Assembly (NCBI RefSeq): GCF_012927115.1
Contig: NZ_JABBFY010000002.1
Coordinates: 186,001-250,000, forward strand
DNA from: Sphingomonas sp. G-3-2-10
GTDB taxonomy: Bacteria; Pseudomonadota; Alphaproteobacteria; Sphingomonadales; Sphingomonadaceae
Length of the DNA stretch: 64,000 nt
Reading direction: 5' to 3'
Of this stretch, positions 27,560 to 35,981 are shown piece after piece. The notes beneath the pieces are model-generated. The model was not told the DNA's origin. It saw only the letters and a program-made list of their open reading frames with translations, and did no database searches. The position numbers and the translations under genes are program-made. Positions within the stretch are counted from its first letter, which is position 1; each line of letters starts with the position of its first letter.

Positions 27560-28818
27560 TCCTCGACAAGATGCTCCGCAAGCTCATCCTCAAGGGTGAG
27601 CTCCTCGTCATCGACCATGACGGCAAGGCGTATCGCTACGGCGCGCCCGATCCCGTGGTAAGGCCGGTCACAGTCCGCTTCACCGACAAGGGCGCCGCGA
27701 ACTTCATTTCGCGCGATCCGCGGCTGGGCGCAGGCGAAGCCTATATGGACGGGCGGATGGTGATCGAGGGCGGCAGCGACATACGCGACCTAGCCTTGCT
27801 GTTCCGCTACAACGCCCCGTTCGAACAGCCCGAAGGGATCGAGCCCGCCGGCCCCTTCCGCAAGGCGATCAGCCATGTCGCCGGCCGGATCGACCAGATC
27901 AACTGGAAGGCGCGGTCGCGCCGCAACGCCGAACATACCTACAACCTCACTCGCCGCCTCTACGAACTCTTCCTCGACGCGGACCGGCAATATACCTGCG
28001 GCTATCACCGCGACCTCGACGACAGCCTGGAAAAGGCGCAGCTCGACAAGAAGGCGCATCTTGCCGCCAAGCTGAACCTGAAGCCGGGCATGCGCGTGCT
28101 CGACGTCGGCTGCGGCTGGGGCGGCCTCGCGCTTTATCTGCACCGCCAATATGACGTCGAAGTGCTCGGCATCGCGCTGGCGCCCGACCAGATCGCCTTC
28201 TGCACCGAGCGCGCCGCCGAACTGGGCGTGTCGGACAAGGTGAAGTTCGAGCTGATCGACTATCGCGACGTCACCGGATCGTTCGACCGGATCATCAATG
28301 TGGGCCTGATCGAGCATCTCGGCACCCCGCATTATCCCGGTTTCTTCGAACATATGGCGCGCCTGCTGAAGCCCGATGGCGTGATGGTCTCGCATTGCTG
28401 CGGCCGCGCGGGCGGACCGGGCACCACCGATGCGTGGACGCGGAAATATATCTTCCCCGGCGGCTATATCCCGGCGCTGTCCGAGCTTGTCGTCGAAGCC
28501 GAAAAGCACAAGCTGATCGTCGCCGATGTCGAGGCGCTACGCTATCACTATGCCCATACGCTGGAGGAATGGTACAATCGCACCAACGCCGCGCGGGACG
28601 AGATCGTCGAGCTCTATGACGAGCGCTTCTTCCGCATGTGGCAATTCTACCTTGCGGGCGCCGAAGCGGCATTCCGCTATGGCGGGCTGGTCAATTGGCA
28701 GCTCCAGTACGTCAAGCGCCGCGACGCGATCCCGATGACGCGCGACTATATGTACGAGGAGGAAGCCCGGCTGCGCGAGGCGGAGGAACCACCCGAATGG
28801 CATCTCGCGGCGGAGTGA
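27553..28818 (+). CDS. Cyclopropane-fatty-acyl-phospholipid synthase family methyltransferase, divergent copy
   Basis: A 421-residue protein of the Mycolic_acid/CFA synthase family, which uses SAM to add methylene to double bonds of phospholipid acyl chains. The N-terminal lipid-binding region precedes a class I methyltransferase core (RVLDVGCGWGGLALYLH). Family motifs are present but altered: YTCGYH for YSCAYF, LIEHLG for MFEHVG and SHCCGRAGG for LHTIGRAGG. Thus the position equal to the bicarbonate-site isoleucine of E. coli Cfa is cysteine. The start at 27553 (MWLLDKMLRK) is preferred; 27541 is possible. The stop lies 22 bases inside the next gene. Confidence 0.88.
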   Translation: MWLLDKMLRKLILKGELLVIDHDGKAYRYGAPDPVVRPVTVRFTDKGAANFISRDPRLGAGEAYMDGRMVIEGGSDIRDLALLFRYNAPFEQPEGIEPAGPFRKAISHVAGRIDQINWKARSRRNAEHTYNLTRRLYELFLDADRQYTCGYHRDLDDSLEKAQLDKKAHLAAKLNLKPGMRVLDVGCGWGGLALYLHRQYDVEVLGIALAPDQIAFCTERAAELGVSDKVKFELIDYRDVTGSFDRIINVGLIEHLGTPHYPGFFEHMARLLKPDGVMVSHCCGRAGGPGTTDAWTRKYIFPGGYIPALSELVVEAEKHKLIVADVEALRYHYAHTLEEWYNRTNAARDEIVELYDERFFRMWQFYLAGAEAAFRYGGLVNWQLQYVKRRDAIPMTRDYMYEEEARLREAEEPPEWHLAAE

Positions 28819-29525
28819 GCGACACGGCGGCGCCGGTGCGCGAAGTCGTCCGGCACCGCCTGTTCACGCGCATCTGGCACTGGATCAACGCCGTCACCGT
28901 CATTATCATGATCGGCAGCGGCCTGATGATCTTCAACGCGCATCCGCGCCTCTATTGGGGACATTATGGCGCGAATTTCGACGCGGCATGGCTCAGCCTG
29001 CCGCGCTTCCCCGGCTGGCTGACGATCCCCTCGCAATACAGCTTGGCGATCGCGCGGCACTGGCATCTGTTCTTCGCGCTGGTGCTGGCATTCGGGCTGC
29101 TCGCGTACATGATCGTCAGCCTGATCAACCGCCATTTCCAGCGCGACCTGCGCATCCGCCCGGAGGAGCTGAAACCGGGTCATCTACGCGATGACCTGAA
29201 GGCCCACTGGAACCTGCGTTTCCACGATCCCGAGAACCCGGCCGCCTACAACATCTTCCAGAAGGCCAGCTATGCCGGGGTGATCGTCATCCTGCTGCCG
29301 CTGCTGATCCTGTCCGGCCTCGCTTTGTCGCCGGGGATGGATGCGGCATGGCCGTGGCTGATCGACATCTTCGGCGGGCGGCAATCGGCGCGGTCGGTCC
29401 ATTTCATCGCGATGGGAGCGGTCAGCCTGTTCGTCGTTGTGCACCTGACGCTGGTGATCCTCGCCGGACCGGTCAACGAGATCCGGTCGATGGTCACCGG
29501 CAAGTGGAAGGTGCCCGAGGAATGA
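28797..29525 (+). CDS. Membrane b-type cytochrome (cytochrome b561/Ni-hydrogenase CytB-like)
   Basis: A 242-residue protein with four or five transmembrane helices. Heme-ligand histidines are plausible in FTRIWHWINAVTVI (helix 1), RHWHLFFALVLAFGLL (helix 2), and SVHFIAMGAVSLFVVVHLTLVI (last helix). The pattern matches the di-heme cytochrome b domain that passes quinol electrons to or from a periplasmic partner. The ATG at 28797 has a strong GGAGG about 11 bases upstream and overlaps the preceding gene by 22 bases. Its stop overlaps the molybdoenzyme start as ATGA, so the two are almost certainly a redox pair. Confidence 0.85.
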   Translation: MASRGGVSDTAAPVREVVRHRLFTRIWHWINAVTVIIMIGSGLMIFNAHPRLYWGHYGANFDAAWLSLPRFPGWLTIPSQYSLAIARHWHLFFALVLAFGLLAYMIVSLINRHFQRDLRIRPEELKPGHLRDDLKAHWNLRFHDPENPAAYNIFQKASYAGVIVILLPLLILSGLALSPGMDAAWPWLIDIFGGRQSARSVHFIAMGAVSLFVVVHLTLVILAGPVNEIRSMVTGKWKVPEE

Positions 29526-30265
29526 TCTCGCGCCGCAGCTTCCTCATCACCGGCACGGGCGGGCTGCTCGCGGGGTGCGACGCAGTGGACAGCAGCGGGA
29601 TCGGCAAGTCGATCCTTTCGACCGGCGACGATGCGCACAAATTCCTCCAGCGATCGATCACCGATCGCGCCGCGCTGGCCCGCGAGTTCCGCGCAGACCA
29701 GATGAGCCCGAAGTTCCGGGTCAACGGCACCGCCAATCCGAACACGCCCGATTATGCCGCGCATGCCGCGAACCGCTTCGCGGACTGGCGGCTCAAGGTC
29801 GACGGCCTCGTCCAGCGCCCGCTGTCGATCTCGCTCGCCGACCTTCGCGCGATGCCCCAGCGCGCGCAGATCACCCGCCACGATTGCGTCGAGGGGTGGA
29901 GCGCGATCGGCAAGTGGCAGGGGCCGCACCTCGCTCGCATCCTCGATCTCGCCGGGCTTCGGCAGAGCGCGAAGTTCATCGTCTTCCACTGCGCCGACGC
30001 GATCGGCGGCGCGCCCTATTATGAATCGATCGACCTGATCGACGCGTACCACCCCCAGACGATCATGGCCTGGGCGATGAACGACGCCCCGCTGTCCGTC
30101 GGCCACGGCGCACCGGTCCGCCTGAGGGTTGAACGCCAGCTCGGCTACAAGCACGCCAAATATGTCATGCGGATCGAGGCGGTTGCGAGCCTTGCCGGCA
30201 TTCACAAGGGCGGCGGCGGGCTGTGGGAGGATCGCAGCGGCTATGAATGGTATGCCGGGATCTAG
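29522..30265 (+). CDS. Molybdopterin-dependent oxidoreductase, sulfite-oxidase fold, Tat lipoprotein
   Basis: A 247-residue protein. The N-terminus carries a twin-arginine motif (SRRSFLIT) and a lipobox LLAGC with Cys19, so the folded cofactor-loaded enzyme is probably exported by Tat and anchored by lipid. The Oxidored_molyb domain covers about residues 60-230, with the predicted molybdenum-ligating Cys122 in RHDCVEGWSAIGKWQG. The length is short, like MsrP/YuiH, without the dimerisation domain of eukaryotic sulfite oxidase. It is coupled to the cytochrome b gene by ATGA. Substrate may be sulfite, a sulfoxide or another oxo compound. Confidence 0.9.
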   Translation: MISRRSFLITGTGGLLAGCDAVDSSGIGKSILSTGDDAHKFLQRSITDRAALAREFRADQMSPKFRVNGTANPNTPDYAAHAANRFADWRLKVDGLVQRPLSISLADLRAMPQRAQITRHDCVEGWSAIGKWQGPHLARILDLAGLRQSAKFIVFHCADAIGGAPYYESIDLIDAYHPQTIMAWAMNDAPLSVGHGAPVRLRVERQLGYKHAKYVMRIEAVASLAGIHKGGGGLWEDRSGYEWYAGI

Positions 30266-30331
30266 TGCGACTGATCCAAATTAATTCCATTCTGGCGGGA
30301 ACTGTTTCGCGCCCGGCTGCGTACCGGTCTC

Positions 30332-31588
30332 ATGGCGCTTATCGACCGGTTCTTCGATCGGGCGATCCGGCGGGGATCGCTCAGCCTCATCCACCCCGAT
30401 GGCCGCTCGGTCAGCTTCGGTGCGCCCGATCCCGACATCAGGCCAGTCGTCATGCGCTTCGCCCTTGGCGTGGCGGGCGAGATATTGCGCAATCCGGCGC
30501 TGGGCGCAGCCGAAGCGTTCATGGATGGACGGCTCGCATTCGTCGAAGGCGATATCCGCGACCTGTTGTGGCTGATGACCGTCAACAATCGTTGGGAGCA
30601 GGGTGGCGCGACCTTCCTGCCCGGCCCGGTCCGCTATGCCGCGGGCGCGATCGCGCACCGGCTTGGACGGATGAACATGCGCCGCCGATCGAAGCGCAAC
30701 GTCGCGCATCATTACGACCTGTCGGCCCGGCTCTACGATCTCTTCCTCGACGCCGACCGCCAATATAGCTGCGCCTATTTCGCCGATCCCGGCCAGAGCC
30801 TCGAACAGGCCCAGCTCGACAAGAAGGCGCATATCGCCGCCAAGCTGATGATCGAGCCGGGCATGCGCGTGCTCGACATCGGCTGCGGCTGGGGCGGGAT
30901 GGCGATCTACCTCCACAAGAAGACCGGCGCCGAAGTGCTCGGCATCACGCTGTCCGAAGAACAGCTCAAGGCCGCCCGCCAGCGCGCCGAATGGGAAGGC
31001 GTGGAGGACAAGGTCAGGTTCGAACTAATCGACTATCGCGACGTCGAAGGACCGTTCGACCGGATCGTGTCGGTCGGCATGTTCGAGCATGTCGGCGTGC
31101 CGCATTTCCGCACCTTCTTCCGCAAGTGCCGCGACCTGCTGACGCCCGACGGGGTGATGCTGCTCCACACGATCGGCCGCGCGGGCGGGCCGGGCGTGAC
31201 CGATGCCTTCACCTCGAAATATATCTTCCCCGGCGGCTATATTCCGGCGCTGTCGGAGATCGCGCAGGGCTATGAAGGGCTGCGCTGGTTCATGACCGAC
31301 GTCGAGGTGCTGCGCGAGCATTACGGGCATACGCTCAATCACTGGTACGACCGCACCGTCGCCGCGCACGACGCGATCGTCGCGCTGTACGACGAGCGCT
31401 TCTACCGGATGTGGACCTTCTATCTCGCCGGGGCGATGACCGGCTTCTTCAACGGCGGGCTGGTCAATTACCAGCTCCAGTTCGCCCGCGACCGCGACGC
31501 GCTGCCGATCACCCGCGACTATATGCTCGCGCACGAGGAAGCGCTGTACGAGACCATGCCTCGCGGCTTCATGCTTCAGGACGGATAG
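30332..31588 (+). CDS. Cyclopropane-fatty-acyl-phospholipid synthase, canonical copy
   Basis: A 418-residue CFA synthase. Features expected of active enzymes are all visible: the cysteine in RQYSCAYF (C147), the SAM motif VLDIGCGWGGMAIYL, GMFEHVG with the active-site Glu, LHTIGRAGGPG with His and Ile, and YGHTLNHWYDR with the Tyr. It is about 55-60 percent similar by eye to the copy at 27553. The gene starts 66 bases after the molybdoenzyme stop, so it may share its transcript. The last 13 bases overlap the convergent DUF1801 gene. Confidence 0.93.
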   Translation: MALIDRFFDRAIRRGSLSLIHPDGRSVSFGAPDPDIRPVVMRFALGVAGEILRNPALGAAEAFMDGRLAFVEGDIRDLLWLMTVNNRWEQGGATFLPGPVRYAAGAIAHRLGRMNMRRRSKRNVAHHYDLSARLYDLFLDADRQYSCAYFADPGQSLEQAQLDKKAHIAAKLMIEPGMRVLDIGCGWGGMAIYLHKKTGAEVLGITLSEEQLKAARQRAEWEGVEDKVRFELIDYRDVEGPFDRIVSVGMFEHVGVPHFRTFFRKCRDLLTPDGVMLLHTIGRAGGPGVTDAFTSKYIFPGGYIPALSEIAQGYEGLRWFMTDVEVLREHYGHTLNHWYDRTVAAHDAIVALYDERFYRMWTFYLAGAMTGFFNGGLVNYQLQFARDRDALPITRDYMLAHEEALYETMPRGFMLQDG

Positions 31589-31995
31589 CGTTCGTCCATG
31601 TGCGCGAGCGCATCACGCGTCAGTTCGTCGAGCACGCCTGCATCCACATCGGCCAGCTTCTTGATGTAGAGGCACGACTTGCCGGTCTTGTGCTTGCCCA
31701 GCCGCGCCAGAAGCGGCTCCTGGCTTTCCGCGCCGGTCAGCACGTAAAGTACGAGTTCGGCCTTGCGCGGGCTGAAGCCAAGGCGGCACATCGTGCCTTC
31801 GTGCCCGCTGTCATATTTATAGTGATAGCTGCCGAAGCCGACGATCGACGGCCCCCACATCTGCGCGGGCTGGCCGGTGATCCGCTCCATCATCGCGCGC
31901 ACCGCCTTGGCATCCTCGCGCCGGACGGGGTTCTCGACCGCGTCGATGAAGGCGTCGGCGGTCACTTCGGTGGGTTTGGTCTTGATCTCGGCCAT
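31576..31995 (-). CDS. DUF1801 domain protein
   Basis: A 139-residue cytoplasmic protein. The DUF1801 signature is present: MMERITGQPAQMWGPSIVGFGSYHYKY, followed by GFSPRKAELVLYVL and the C-terminal LGKHKTGKSCLYIKKLADVD. The family has a YdhG-like alpha/beta fold without known catalytic function. It is convergent with and overlaps the CFA synthase gene by 13 bases and is divergent from the MATE gene. Confidence 0.88.
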   Translation of the reverse strand: MAEIKTKPTEVTADAFIDAVENPVRREDAKAVRAMMERITGQPAQMWGPSIVGFGSYHYKYDSGHEGTMCRLGFSPRKAELVLYVLTGAESQEPLLARLGKHKTGKSCLYIKKLADVDAGVLDELTRDALAHMDERYPS

Positions 31996-32061
31996 GTCCC
32001 GCTCTCCCGATTCGCAGCCGCGATGCTATCGCAGCCGCCGCGAATTGCCTAAGCGGCGGCA

Positions 32062-33402
32062 ATGTCCGCCCTGCCCCTCACCCGCCGGTCGATCTTCGCG
32101 CAGGCATGGCCGATCATGCTCGGCCAGACCACCGTGCCGCTGGTCGGCATCGTCGATACGGCAGTGATCGGGCGGACCGGCGACGCGGCGGCGCTGGCGG
32201 GCGTGGCGCTGGGCACGACGATCATCAACTTCCTGTTCTGGAGCTTCGGCTTTCTGCGCATGGGAATGACGGGGATGACCGCGCAGGCGCAGGGCGCGGG
32301 GGACGCGCAGGAAGTCGATGCGATGCTGATGCGCGGCGTCGTCATCGGAGCGGCGCTGGGCGCGGTGCTGCTCGCGCTTCAGCTGCTGCTGATCCCGCTT
32401 GCCTTCCGGGTTCTGGACGGCGGGGCGGACGTCGATGCGCAGGCAAAGACGTTCGTCGCCGCGCGGATGTGGGGCGCGCCGGCCAGCCTTGCGGTGTTCG
32501 CGATCAACGGCTGGCTGCTGGGCCTCGGCCGCAGCGGTGCGGCGCTGGCGCTCCAGATCGTGATGAACCTGATCAATATCGGCCTCGACATATTGTTCGT
32601 GTGGCATTTCGATATGGGCGTGCGCGGCGTGGGATATGGCACCGCCTGCGCCGAATGGACCGCACTGGCGGTGGGGCTGCTGATGGTAGCCCCGCATCTG
32701 CGCGGGGTGGCGGACCGGGCGCGGCTGTTCCACCGCGCGGCGATGAAGCGGCTCTTCGCGGTCAACGCCGACATCATGATCCGCACCGTCGCGCTGCTGC
32801 TGATGTTCGTATGGGTCACCAATGCCGGGGCGCGGCTCGGCACCAATGTGCTCGCCGCCAATCAGGTGCTGATGCAAGCGATCAGCCTGGTCGCTTTCGT
32901 GCTCGACGGCTTCGCCTTCACTGCGGAATCGCGCGTGGGCCATGCCATCGGCGCGCGGAGCCGGCCCGACCTGATCCGCGCGATCCGGCTGACGAGCGAA
33001 TTCTCGTTCGTCTGCGCCGCATTGTTCGGCGTGTTGCTGATGGTGGCGGGCGCGCCCGCGATCCGGTTCCTCGTGACAAATCAGGACGTGCGCGACATCG
33101 CCATCGCCGCGCTGCCGCTGGTCGCGATCCTGCCGCTTCTCGGCACCCCGGCATGGCTGCTCGATGGCATCTTCATCGGCGCGACTGGCGGCCGAGCGCT
33201 GCGCAACGCCGCGATTCTGGCGACGGCTCTGTACATCGCGACCGACCTGATCCTGCGCCCGTTCGGCCTGTGGGGCCTGTGGGCGGCGTTCCTGATCAGC
33301 TATCTCTATCGCGCCGCCGCGCTGGGCGCATACATGCCCGGCTTGCTGCGCGGGCTTTCGGACCCTATTGCGCGCACCGTTCCCAAAACCCCGGAGTCGT
33401 AG
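32062..33402 (+). CDS. MATE family efflux transporter (DinF-like)
   Basis: A 446-residue protein with twelve predicted helices in two six-helix halves. The MatE opening is clear (IFAQAWPIMLGQTTVPLVGIVDTAVIG), and FGFLRMGMTGMTAQAQGAGD in helix 2 is typical of the DinF subgroup, with FLDGFAF-like VLDGFAFTAESRVGHAIGA in the second half. Such proteins exchange H+ or Na+ for drugs or metabolites. The stop is 3 bases before argG, so argG may be read through from this gene. Confidence 0.9.
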   Translation: MSALPLTRRSIFAQAWPIMLGQTTVPLVGIVDTAVIGRTGDAAALAGVALGTTIINFLFWSFGFLRMGMTGMTAQAQGAGDAQEVDAMLMRGVVIGAALGAVLLALQLLLIPLAFRVLDGGADVDAQAKTFVAARMWGAPASLAVFAINGWLLGLGRSGAALALQIVMNLINIGLDILFVWHFDMGVRGVGYGTACAEWTALAVGLLMVAPHLRGVADRARLFHRAAMKRLFAVNADIMIRTVALLLMFVWVTNAGARLGTNVLAANQVLMQAISLVAFVLDGFAFTAESRVGHAIGARSRPDLIRAIRLTSEFSFVCAALFGVLLMVAGAPAIRFLVTNQDVRDIAIAALPLVAILPLLGTPAWLLDGIFIGATGGRALRNAAILATALYIATDLILRPFGLWGLWAAFLISYLYRAAALGAYMPGLLRGLSDPIARTVPKTPES

Positions 33403-33405
33403 CCC

Positions 33406-34623
33406 ATGTCAGAGAAGATCAACCGCGTCGTCCTCGCCTATTCGGGCGGTCTGGACACGAGCGTGATCCTGAAATGGCTCCAGCAGGAATATCAGTGCGA
33501 GGTGGTGACCTTCACTGCTGATCTGGGCCAGGGCGAAGAACTCGAGCCCGCACGCAAGAAGGCCGAGATGGCCGGCGTGAAGCCCGAGCACATCTTCATC
33601 GACGACCTCAAGGAAGAGTTCGTCCGCGACTACATCTTCCCGATGATGCGCTCGAACGCGCTGTACGAAGGCCTGTACCTGCTCGGCACGTCGATCGCGC
33701 GTCCGCTGATCGCCAAGCGCCAGATCGAGATCGCCAAGCTGGTGAATGCCGACGCCGTCAGCCACGGCGCGACCGGCAAGGGCAATGATCAGGTCCGCTT
33801 CGAGCTGGGCTATTATGCGCTGAACCCGGACATCAAGGTGATCGCGCCGTGGCGCGAATGGGACCTCACCAGCCGCGAACGCCTGATCGAGTTCGCCGAG
33901 AAGCACCAGATTCCGATCGCCAAGGACAAGCGCGGCGAAGCGCCCTTCTCGACCGACGCGAACATTCTGCACACTTCGTCCGAGGGCAAGGTGCTCGAGG
34001 ATCCGTGGCAGGAAGTGCCGGATTATGTGTACTCGCGCACGGTGAACCCGGAGGACGCGCCCGACGCGCCCGAGACGATCACGATCGATTTCGAACGCGG
34101 CGACGGCGTCGCGCTGAACGGCGAGGCGATGTCGCCCGCGACCCTGTTCGCGGCGCTCAACGAGCTGGGCCGCAAGCATGGCATCGGGCGCCTTGATCTC
34201 GTGGAAAACCGGTTCGTCGGCATGAAGTCGCGCGGCATGTACGAGACGCCGGGCGGCACCATCTATCACCTCGCCCATCGCGGGATCGAGCAGATCACGC
34301 TGGATCGCGGCGCGGCGCATCTGAAGGACGAGTTGGCCCCGCGCTATGCCGAGCTGATCTATAACGGCTTCTGGTTCTCGCCCGAGCGCGAGATGCTGCA
34401 GGCCGCGATCGATCACAGCCAGGAGAAGGTGACCGGCACGGTTCGCCTGAAGCTGTACAAGGGCAGTGTGATCGTCACCGGCCGCAAGTCGCCCTATACG
34501 CTCTACAGCGAGAAGGTCGTGACGTTCGAGGACGATCAGGGCGCGTACGACCAGCGCGACGCCGCGGGCTTCATCAAGCTCAACGCGCTGCGCCTGCGTC
34601 TGCTCGGCCGCCGCGAGGGCTAG
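33406..34623 (+). CDS. argG: Argininosuccinate synthase
   Basis: A 405-residue enzyme that condenses citrulline and aspartate with ATP in arginine biosynthesis. The P-loop-like SGGLDTS is at 15-21 ([16 protein letters not shown]), and other conserved segments include [23 protein letters not shown] and [16 protein letters not shown]. Length is normal. The start ATG at 33406 follows GGAG. It is convergent with a MEKHLA/DDAH pair, and DDAH releases citrulline, the ArgG substrate. Confidence 0.97.
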   Translation: MSEKINRVVLAYSGGLDTSVILKWLQQEYQCEVVTFTADLGQGEELEPARKKAEMAGVKPEHIFIDDLKEEFVRDYIFPMMRSNALYEGLYLLGTSIARPLIAKRQIEIAKLVNADAVSHGATGKGNDQVRFELGYYALNPDIKVIAPWREWDLTSRERLIEFAEKHQIPIAKDKRGEAPFSTDANILHTSSEGKVLEDPWQEVPDYVYSRTVNPEDAPDAPETITIDFERGDGVALNGEAMSPATLFAALNELGRKHGIGRLDLVENRFVGMKSRGMYETPGGTIYHLAHRGIEQITLDRGAAHLKDELAPRYAELIYNGFWFSPEREMLQAAIDHSQEKVTGTVRLKLYKGSVIVTGRKSPYTLYSEKVVTFEDDQGAYDQRDAAGFIKLNALRLRLLGRREG

Positions 34624-34629
34624 GTCAGC

Positions 34630-35106
34630 TCAAAGGTCGGTCCAGCGATCGAAACTCGCTGCCTGACCGTGGATCGCACCATCCGCATCGATCAGGTTCC
34701 ACACGATGGCCTGTTCGATGCGGAAGCGGCTGCCATCCGCCGCGATGCGGATGCCGCTGTAATCGTCGATAAAGCCGTCCCGCGTCACGCGCTCCAGCAG
34801 CGCGCTGCGTTCGTCGCGATGCATCGGCTCGGCGGACAGGCGCGACGGCATGGCGACGAACGCCTCGAGGCTGGTGCCGAACCGGTTGAGTGCGGCGCGA
34901 TTGCCGAAGAAGAAGATCGGGTCCGTCTCGGTCCCATGCGCGAGAATCACACGCGGCGCACTCCATAACGCTTCGGGCGACGGTACGAGGTCGCGCCCGG
35001 TCAGCCGGCGATGGCTCGACGCGATCAGTTCCAGCCGCGCTCGCATCTCCGGTGCGGCGAACCGCGACGGCAGCGTCACGCGGCGTTCCACCGCAGCGAC
35101 ATGCAC
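34630..35106 (-). CDS. MEKHLA (PAS-like) domain protein
   Basis: A 158-residue protein with the MEKHLA domain pattern: LIASSHRRLTGRDLVP, then ILAHGTETDPIFFFGNRAALNRF, which resembles a PAS core, and RSALLERVTRDGFIDDYSGIRIA. The FFGN-AAL-F segment corresponds to the signature of PAS-type ligand pockets. It may sense a small molecule, but no output domain is attached. The ATG at 35106 lies within the DDAH gene; a GTG at 35079 overlaps that stop as GTGA and could be the true start. The two genes are probably translated together. Confidence 0.75.
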   Translation of the reverse strand: MHVAAVERRVTLPSRFAAPEMRARLELIASSHRRLTGRDLVPSPEALWSAPRVILAHGTETDPIFFFGNRAALNRFGTSLEAFVAMPSRLSAEPMHRDERSALLERVTRDGFIDDYSGIRIAADGSRFRIEQAIVWNLIDADGAIHGQAASFDRWTDL

Positions 35107-35858
35107 GACAGCCCCGCATCGATCCGCGCGACGTGCGTCGTGTCGAGCAGCTTGAGCCGATAGCCTTCTCGATCCAGCCGCTCGGCGATGCGCGGATGGC
35201 CGTCCGACAACAGCAGCGTGTCGTTGATCCGCAGCGCATTGGCGGCGGCTTCCTCGCCGGGATCGAGCGTCAGCACGCGGAACCCGGCGAACAGCCCGCT
35301 CACCGCCCCCGCCTGCGTGGTCAGGATCGTCTCTTCGTCGATCAGCGTGGCGATGGTCTTGAGGTGCAGCGCCTCGCGCGGCGGCTCGACGATCGCCGCC
35401 TTGCGCCCCAGCGTGCCGAGCGCTTCCACCAGCGCCGCCGCGCCCACGGCATCGGTCCGTGCCGACAGGCCGATCAACGCCCGATCCGGCGTCACCATCA
35501 CATCGCCGCCATCAGCAGAACCTTCGCCGATCCGGAGCACCTCGCCGAAGTGGCGACCGAGCACCGGCGCGAGTTCGGCGACTTCGCCGCGCCGCGTATC
35601 AGCGCCGGAATTGAGCAGGATCGCGCCTTCCCCGAACACCAGAGCCGGATCCTCGACGAAGATCGAATCGGGAAACGCTTCCAGGGCCCCGAGAATATCG
35701 AGCGTCAGCCCGGCCTCGCGCAGCGCATCGGCATAGGCGGCATGTTCGCGCAGTACCGCATCATAATCGGGCGCGGGACCATCGCCTGCGTGAAGCCCGC
35801 CGACGACCGAGCGGCCCGGAGTGCGGAGGATGGCATGGGTGAAATCGTGACAGGTCAT
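35076..35858 (-). CDS. Dimethylarginine dimethylaminohydrolase family protein
   Basis: A 260-residue pentein-fold amidinohydrolase. The DDAH plan is visible: an N-terminal arginine-rich strand, FPDSIFVEDPALVF with substrate-binding acids, HLKT with the catalytic histidine, and the C-terminal nucleophile Cys252 in GLSCMSLRW. DDAH enzymes hydrolyse N-omega-methylarginines to citrulline and methylamines; related penteins act on arginine. It is convergent with argG, which consumes citrulline. Substrate preference is not decided by sequence. Confidence 0.9.
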   Translation of the reverse strand: MTCHDFTHAILRTPGRSVVGGLHAGDGPAPDYDAVLREHAAYADALREAGLTLDILGALEAFPDSIFVEDPALVFGEGAILLNSGADTRRGEVAELAPVLGRHFGEVLRIGEGSADGGDVMVTPDRALIGLSARTDAVGAAALVEALGTLGRKAAIVEPPREALHLKTIATLIDEETILTTQAGAVSGLFAGFRVLTLDPGEEAAANALRINDTLLLSDGHPRIAERLDREGYRLKLLDTTHVARIDAGLSCMSLRWNAA

Positions 35859-35981
35859 GAACCCTGATAATCCGGCAAGCTGGTCCGGCGAAAGCGGGAT
35901 CGTCCCGCTTCGGCGGCGATAGTCTTTGCGTCCGCCTTCACGCCACCTATCCTCGACGGCCGAACGCGGGGGAGATCAGCG

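Noticed and set aside
28797..30265. Identification of the cytochrome and molybdoenzyme as MsrQ-MsrP
   Set aside because: The gene order and Tat signal fit, but the membrane protein looks like a cytochrome b561/hydrogenase-type b cytochrome rather than the ferric-reductase-like MsrQ, and the enzyme has a lipobox.
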